Of a stretch of DNA of 29,156 bases, positions 25,216-29,156 are shown piece after piece (position 1 is the stretch's first letter; each line of letters starts with the position of its first letter). The position numbers and the translations under genes are program-made. A model generated the notes under the pieces. It was given only the letters and a program-made list of their open reading frames with translations. It did not search any database and was not told where the DNA came from. Source of the stretch: Micavibrio aeruginosavorus (GTDB lineage Bacteria > Pseudomonadota > Alphaproteobacteria > Micavibrionales > Micavibrionaceae); contig QFQB01000006.1 of NCBI GenBank assembly GCA_003241475.1, forward strand, positions 1 to 29,156, read 5' to 3'.

Positions 25216-25280
25216 GAGATAACCATGTGGAAAAGTCTGTGGACGATTCTAAGCCGAATCGCTCCCTTTTTCATAGCATA

Positions 25281-25315
25281 AAAATAAAAAAAGGGGCCAA
25301 AGACGGGCCCCTTTT
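25281..25315 (-). terminator. Intrinsic terminator of the dsbD-redoxin unit
   Basis: On the minus strand a 10-bp stem (right arm 25306-25315 with left arm 25289-25298, core GGGGCC) and a seven-base loop are followed by a T-rich run (25281-25292). It separates the redoxin gene from the histidine kinase gene downstream. Confidence 0.85.
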
Positions 25316-25329
25316 GATGTCTTGTTTCT

Positions 25330-25938
25330 TTAATATTTTACGGAGCAGCCATAGGGCTTGGTTTGTGCCGTCTCCACCGGCTTTCCGGCCAAAACCGAAT
25401 CAAGCGCTACGCTGGCATAGTTTTTGGCGGTCGCGATGGCCTCGGGTTTAAAGCTGTCGTCGCTGTCGATGGCGCCTTCATAGACCAGAATGCCCTCCTT
25501 ATCGATTACGAACATGTGCGGCGTTGTTTTGGCATCGTACAAATGGCCGATCTCGCCCTTGGGGTCCAGCAGATATGCTGTGGGCTTGGATTCCCAGTCT
25601 GCAATGTTTTTGTTGGCGTCGGTGGCCGTTAGATAGCCTTCTTTGCCTTCGGCGGAAGAATTGATGGAAAGCCAGACCACGTCTTTAGCAGTGTAATCCG
25701 CCTGAAGTTTTTGCATGTTTTTGGATTCGTAATGTTTTTTAACGAACGGACAGCCGGGATTGGTCCATTCCAGAACGACGATCTTGCCTTTGAAATCGGA
25801 AAGTTTGTGGGATTTTCCATGGGAATCTGTGCCGGTAAAGTCAGGCGCCGGTTTGCCGATGGCTACGGCGGCGCTGGCCGGGATTGCGGCGAGCACCATG
25901 AACGCGGCAAAAAGGCTTAAAAGAAACGTCTTGGTCAT
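25330..25938 (-). CDS. Exported redoxin/thioredoxin-fold protein
   Basis: A 202-residue protein with a clear signal peptide (cleavage near ASA-AV, residues 21-25), then an AhpC/TSA-like thioredoxin fold: GKPAPDFTGTDSHGK, LEWTNPGCPFVKKHY and the cis-proline region TTPHMFVID (138-146). The usual CxxC is replaced by CPFV, leaving C63 alone; the only other cysteine in the mature protein is C198 near the C-terminus (YGCSVKY). C198 could act as the resolving partner, as in atypical peroxiredoxins, which is inference. It starts five bases after the dsbD stop with AAGGAG inside the end of dsbD, so DsbD is the probable source of its electrons. Confidence 0.85.
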   Translation of the reverse strand: MTKTFLLSLFAAFMVLAAIPASAAVAIGKPAPDFTGTDSHGKSHKLSDFKGKIVVLEWTNPGCPFVKKHYESKNMQKLQADYTAKDVVWLSINSSAEGKEGYLTATDANKNIADWESKPTAYLLDPKGEIGHLYDAKTTPHMFVIDKEGILVYEGAIDSDDSFKPEAIATAKNYASVALDSVLAGKPVETAQTKPYGCSVKY

Positions 25939-25943
25939 CGGAA

Positions 25944-28037
25944 TTAATCTCCTTTGGGGGTTATGGCGTTTTCAACAAGGCCGGGTGTTAAAATCTGCGG
26001 CAGAACGACCGGTTCCGGTCTTGTGCCCAGCTTTTGGTCCCGCGGTCCGTAATATACATAGATGGGGACGCCGCTGCGTCCATACTCTTCGAGGAAAGAC
26101 GTGATCGCGGGGTTCTGGTTTGTCCAGTCGCCCTTCAAATATTTTACTTTATAATCGGCGAAGAGTTTTTTGGTGGAATCGATGCTGAGCGCAACTTTCT
26201 CGTTCACTTTGCAGGTTATGCACCATGCTGCCGTCATATTGACGAATACAGGATCATTGCCATCCAGATATTCCTGCAGTTTCGGGCGGCTGAATTCTTC
26301 CCAGTTTTCTTGAGGCGCTTGTTGTGCGGAAGACAGCGGTTCTGCGGGCGCCATCGTGAAAAAGGTCGAAGCGACAAAGCCGAACGAGGCGATCATCACG
26401 ACGATGTAAAGAAGGTGCCCCGCGATATGTTTGGGACGCCCTTTCCACAGCCAGACGGCAAAGGCGATGGCGAGCATACCCAAAAGCGCCGCAAACTGAC
26501 TCATGTGGCTGACCTGCTGCGATAGAACCCAGATCAGCCAGCATGCGGCGGCGAACATCGGGAAGGCGAGGAATTGGCGCAGTTTTTCCATCCAAGCGCC
26601 GGGCTTGGGCAGGCAATGGCGCAATACGGGGAAGAAACTGAGTAGCAAATAAGGAAGCGCCAATCCAAAACCGAGGGCAAGAAATACGAGAAGCGATACA
26701 GGTGCGTCTTGTGTAAGCGCATAGCCCATGGCCGTGCCCATAAATGGCGCGGTGCAGGGGGTTGCGACCAGTGTTGCCAGAACGCCCGTGAAAAACGATC
26801 CCGACAATCCTGTGCGCGATGTCAGTTTGTGGCCAGCATTGGATAGGCCGAAATCGATTTCGAAATAGCCTGCAAGGTTTAAGCCCAGGGTAAAGAACAG
26901 ATAGGCGAGGAAGAGAATAATAACCGGATGTTGCAACTGGAATCCCCAGCCGACTTGCATGCCGCCTGTCTTGAGCACGATCAAAACGCCGGCAACAGCG
27001 GCAAAGCATACGAGGATGCCGAGTGTGTAGGCGATTCCGTGGGCGCGAGCGAGCGAGAGTTCCTTATCCTTCATCTGGACGAGGCTGAGCGCTTTCATCG
27101 AAAGCACAGGGAATACGCAAGGCATGAGATTCAAGACAATCCCGCCGAGCAGCGCGAGCAGTAGCGCTTTCGACAACGCAGTAAAAGAAAAGGCCGTTGT
27201 TTGATCGCCGGGAGCCGCCGCGCCGTCGAGCGTGGAGACGCGCACGGCTTTTCTTTGCCCGCTTGCATCTTCATAGGCAATGACGAGCTTTGAAACGGGA
27301 ACGTCGTCCAAGGCGCGCTCGCCGCGCTTTTGGCGAAGCGTCAGCGTCGAGACGTCTTTTGTTGCGTGCGTCGTTTCTGTATTGAGGATCAGGCCCCATT
27401 CTTCCGGATAAAGCTCAATGGATTTCAATTTTCCAAACGCGCTGGGCGTGTCGGTATCAATGGCGACGACAAGATCGCCTTTATCTTCGGCCAAGGTTGC
27501 GGGCCATCCCATATCAAGGGGAAGTTGCGCGCGCGCCTTTTCAATCGCGGCAGCCGAAGGCTCGCGGCCGTCGTTGACGGTAAAAGAGACCGTGTGCGAT
27601 TCCGGCAGGCAGATCTCGTTGCAAACCAACACGTCGATATCCGCTGTAATGGTTTGCGGACCGTCGGAAAGATTTTCCGGCAACGTGATCGTTTGCAGAA
27701 GCGTGACTTTTTTCTCGTAGCCGAAATTGGTCAGCGGCCCCATGGGCAGTTTTTTCGGAATCGGCCATTCGATCGGGCTTGCCGTGATCTCTTCGTCTTT
27801 CCATGTAATTCGAGGCGCAGTGCCGGAATCGCCCGGATTGACCCAATAGGTATGCCAACCGTCGGCAATTGTCTGTTCTATGCCGATCGTAAGGCTCTCG
27901 CCGCCTTTGAGGGCGGTTTTTTCAGGCAAAAGCCGGATTGAAACGTAATTAGACGCGGCATTGGCTTGTGAAGTATATGAAATAATTGAAAAAAATGAAA
28001 GAACGAGGGCGAGGAATAAAAAGCGTTTTTGAAACAT
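25944..28037 (-). CDS. dsbD: Thiol:disulfide interchange protein DsbD (ScsB-like)
   Basis: A 697-residue inner-membrane electron carrier that passes reducing power from cytoplasmic thioredoxin to periplasmic thiol proteins. A signal peptide (cleavage near ANA, residue 27) is followed by a periplasmic N-terminal domain with C139 and C143 (VCNEIC). The polytopic centre (about 290-560) carries the transmembrane pair C307 (MPCVFPV) and C428 (ATPCTAPF). The C-terminal thioredoxin domain has AAWCITC (C606, C609). All three redox pairs are present. The large N-terminal domain of about 260 residues is more like ScsB than Escherichia coli DsbD. The ATG at 28037 with AAGG upstream is preferred to a GTG at 28049. 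It forms an operon with the redoxin gene. Confidence 0.93.
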   Translation of the reverse strand: MFQKRFLFLALVLSFFSIISYTSQANAASNYVSIRLLPEKTALKGGESLTIGIEQTIADGWHTYWVNPGDSGTAPRITWKDEEITASPIEWPIPKKLPMGPLTNFGYEKKVTLLQTITLPENLSDGPQTITADIDVLVCNEICLPESHTVSFTVNDGREPSAAAIEKARAQLPLDMGWPATLAEDKGDLVVAIDTDTPSAFGKLKSIELYPEEWGLILNTETTHATKDVSTLTLRQKRGERALDDVPVSKLVIAYEDASGQRKAVRVSTLDGAAAPGDQTTAFSFTALSKALLLALLGGIVLNLMPCVFPVLSMKALSLVQMKDKELSLARAHGIAYTLGILVCFAAVAGVLIVLKTGGMQVGWGFQLQHPVIILFLAYLFFTLGLNLAGYFEIDFGLSNAGHKLTSRTGLSGSFFTGVLATLVATPCTAPFMGTAMGYALTQDAPVSLLVFLALGFGLALPYLLLSFFPVLRHCLPKPGAWMEKLRQFLAFPMFAAACWLIWVLSQQVSHMSQFAALLGMLAIAFAVWLWKGRPKHIAGHLLYIVVMIASFGFVASTFFTMAPAEPLSSAQQAPQENWEEFSRPKLQEYLDGNDPVFVNMTAAWCITCKVNEKVALSIDSTKKLFADYKVKYLKGDWTNQNPAITSFLEEYGRSGVPIYVYYGPRDQKLGTRPEPVVLPQILTPGLVENAITPKGD

Positions 28038-28125
28038 ATCGGCCTTCACGATTTGGTTACTAAAGTAATCTAGCCTATTGGGGGGCCATGTCTACCTCTA
28101 GGCTCTTCATAAAAAAGGATTTATC

Positions 28126-29156
28126 ATGACTTCCGGTCAAACACCCCACGCCTTAACGCAGGATAGCCCCATGTCCGACCAGCCTCTTTGGACTCCTTCT
28201 CATCCGGAAAAAACCCAGCTCGCGGCTTTTATGCGCGGTCTTGGGCATGAACAATTGGATTACACCTCTTTCTGGCAATGGACGGTCGATCATCCGGAAA
28301 AATTCTGGGATGCGCTCTGGGACTTCGGCAAAGTGATTGGCGACAAGGGCGATGTCGTTCTTTCCCATGGCGACGATATGTGGGAGGCGGAGTTCTATCC
28401 CAAAGGCAAAATCAATTATGCCGAAAACCTGCTCCGTCGCCGCGACGATGCGCCCGCCATCATTTTTAGGGACGAGCATGCGAAAGAACGCATGTTGACG
28501 TTCAAGGATCTGTACGCGGAAGTCGCGCGTTGGCAAAAACAGCTTCTCGCGTGGGGTGTACGCAAGGGGGATCGCGTCGCGGGCTATATGCCCAATATGC
28601 CTGAAACAATTATCGCGACGCTGGCGGCCACATCTATCGGCGCCATCTGGTCGTCCGCATCGCCGGACTTCGGCGTACAGGGCTTGATCGACCGTTTTGG
28701 CCAGATCAAACCCAAGGTGCTCGTCACCGTCGATGGCTATTTCTACAACGGCAAGACGATTGATTGTCTGCAAAAAGTGAAAGAAGTTGCGCCACAACTA
28801 GAGGGCTTGGAGCATATTGTCGTTGTCCCGTTTACGAGCGACAAACCGGATTTTTCGTTTTTGAATAATGCTGTGTCCATGACCGATTTTCCGGCGGGAT
28901 CCGATGTGAAATTCGAGCGCGTGGAATTCAACCATCCCCTGTTCATCATGTTCTCATCGGGTACGACGGGCATTCCGAAATGCATTGTCCATGGCCACGG
29001 TGGTACGTTGCTTCAGCACATCAAAGAACATCGCTTGCAAACCAATGTTAATAACGGGGACAGGATATTTTATTTTACCACTTGCGGCTGGATGATGTGG
29101 CAGTGGCTGATCAGCGGTCTGGCGTCCGAAGCAACGCTTCTTTTGTTTGATGGCTC
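28126..29156 (+). CDS. aacS: Acetoacetyl-CoA synthetase, 5' part, cut by the window end
   Basis: The frame opens at 28126 with AAGGA (28115-28119) upstream and stays open for 343 codons to the last base. The start resembles AacS (PLWTPSHPEKTQLAAFMRGL, then FWQWTVDHPEKFWDALWDF). The adenylate-forming core follows with GDRVAGYMPNMPETI, SIGAIWSSASPDFG, the AMP-binding loop FSSGTTGIPKCIVHGHGG and TTCGWMMWQWLISGL. The enzyme activates acetoacetate to acetoacetyl-CoA for polyhydroxybutyrate, ketone-body or lipid metabolism. Full-length members have about 650 residues, so roughly half is missing. It is divergent from dsbD across 88 bases. Confidence 0.93.
   Translation, partial: MTSGQTPHALTQDSPMSDQPLWTPSHPEKTQLAAFMRGLGHEQLDYTSFWQWTVDHPEKFWDALWDFGKVIGDKGDVVLSHGDDMWEAEFYPKGKINYAENLLRRRDDAPAIIFRDEHAKERMLTFKDLYAEVARWQKQLLAWGVRKGDRVAGYMPNMPETIIATLAATSIGAIWSSASPDFGVQGLIDRFGQIKPKVLVTVDGYFYNGKTIDCLQKVKEVAPQLEGLEHIVVVPFTSDKPDFSFLNNAVSMTDFPAGSDVKFERVEFNHPLFIMFSSGTTGIPKCIVHGHGGTLLQHIKEHRLQTNVNNGDRIFYFTTCGWMMWQWLISGLASEATLLLFDG

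Noticed and set aside
28057..28104. Short inverted repeats (TTACT-AA-AGTAA at 28057-28068 and AGCCTA/TAGGCT at 28072-28104) between dsbD and aacS
   Set aside because: Arms of five and six bases without a recognisable promoter or known operator; too little to call a regulatory site.

Overview
The window (29,156 bases, about half G+C) reads as a piece of an alphaproteobacterial chromosome. The evidence is the FzlA-type GST-like division protein, a PutA without a DNA-binding domain, the divergent tadA / rluB-rsmD arrangement, and xseA and purD lying close together. No rRNA, tRNA, CRISPR array, insertion sequence or phage gene is visible. Genes fill nearly everything; the longest gap is 193 bases (484-676), so no stretch over 300 bases lacks a gene. 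Both ends cut a gene.

Left end (1-483, minus): one open frame begins as the ABC-F protein EttA and, inside the Walker A motif, becomes the C-terminal part of the ribosome GTPase RsgA, of a type I recognise from Streptococcus. This is most likely a chimeric assembly join, so bases 1 to about 348 should not be assigned to this organism without checking.

Bases 677-8436 (plus) hold an accessory-looking block: a DUF2946 protein; three unrecognised proteins, two with CxxC pairs and one membrane-bound; a CooC/MinD-type ATPase; a Y4yA-type PLP decarboxylase; a cysteine synthase fused to a rhodanese domain; a short TerA-type protein; and TerD. Several genes are tightly spaced or overlap by ATGA, and a strong bidirectional terminator closes the block. 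My inference is a metal or oxyanion (tellurite-like) stress island coupled to the synthesis of a sulfur- or amino-acid-derived compound. This is the best candidate for an undescribed system.

Bases 8484-21597 are mostly housekeeping: a chemoreceptor, an unknown gene downstream of xseA, xseA, putA, purD, tadA, rluB-rsmD, a two-helix membrane protein, a cytochrome b561-YceI fusion, an FzlA-type protein and a YeeZ-like epimerase.

Bases 21632-25215 (minus) form a three-gene unit of soluble PAS histidine kinase, unknown small protein and YegD-type Hsp70. Bases 25330-28037 (minus) form dsbD plus an exported redoxin, ending in a clear terminator that separates it from the kinase unit. At 28126 an acetoacetyl-CoA synthetase starts and runs off the right end.
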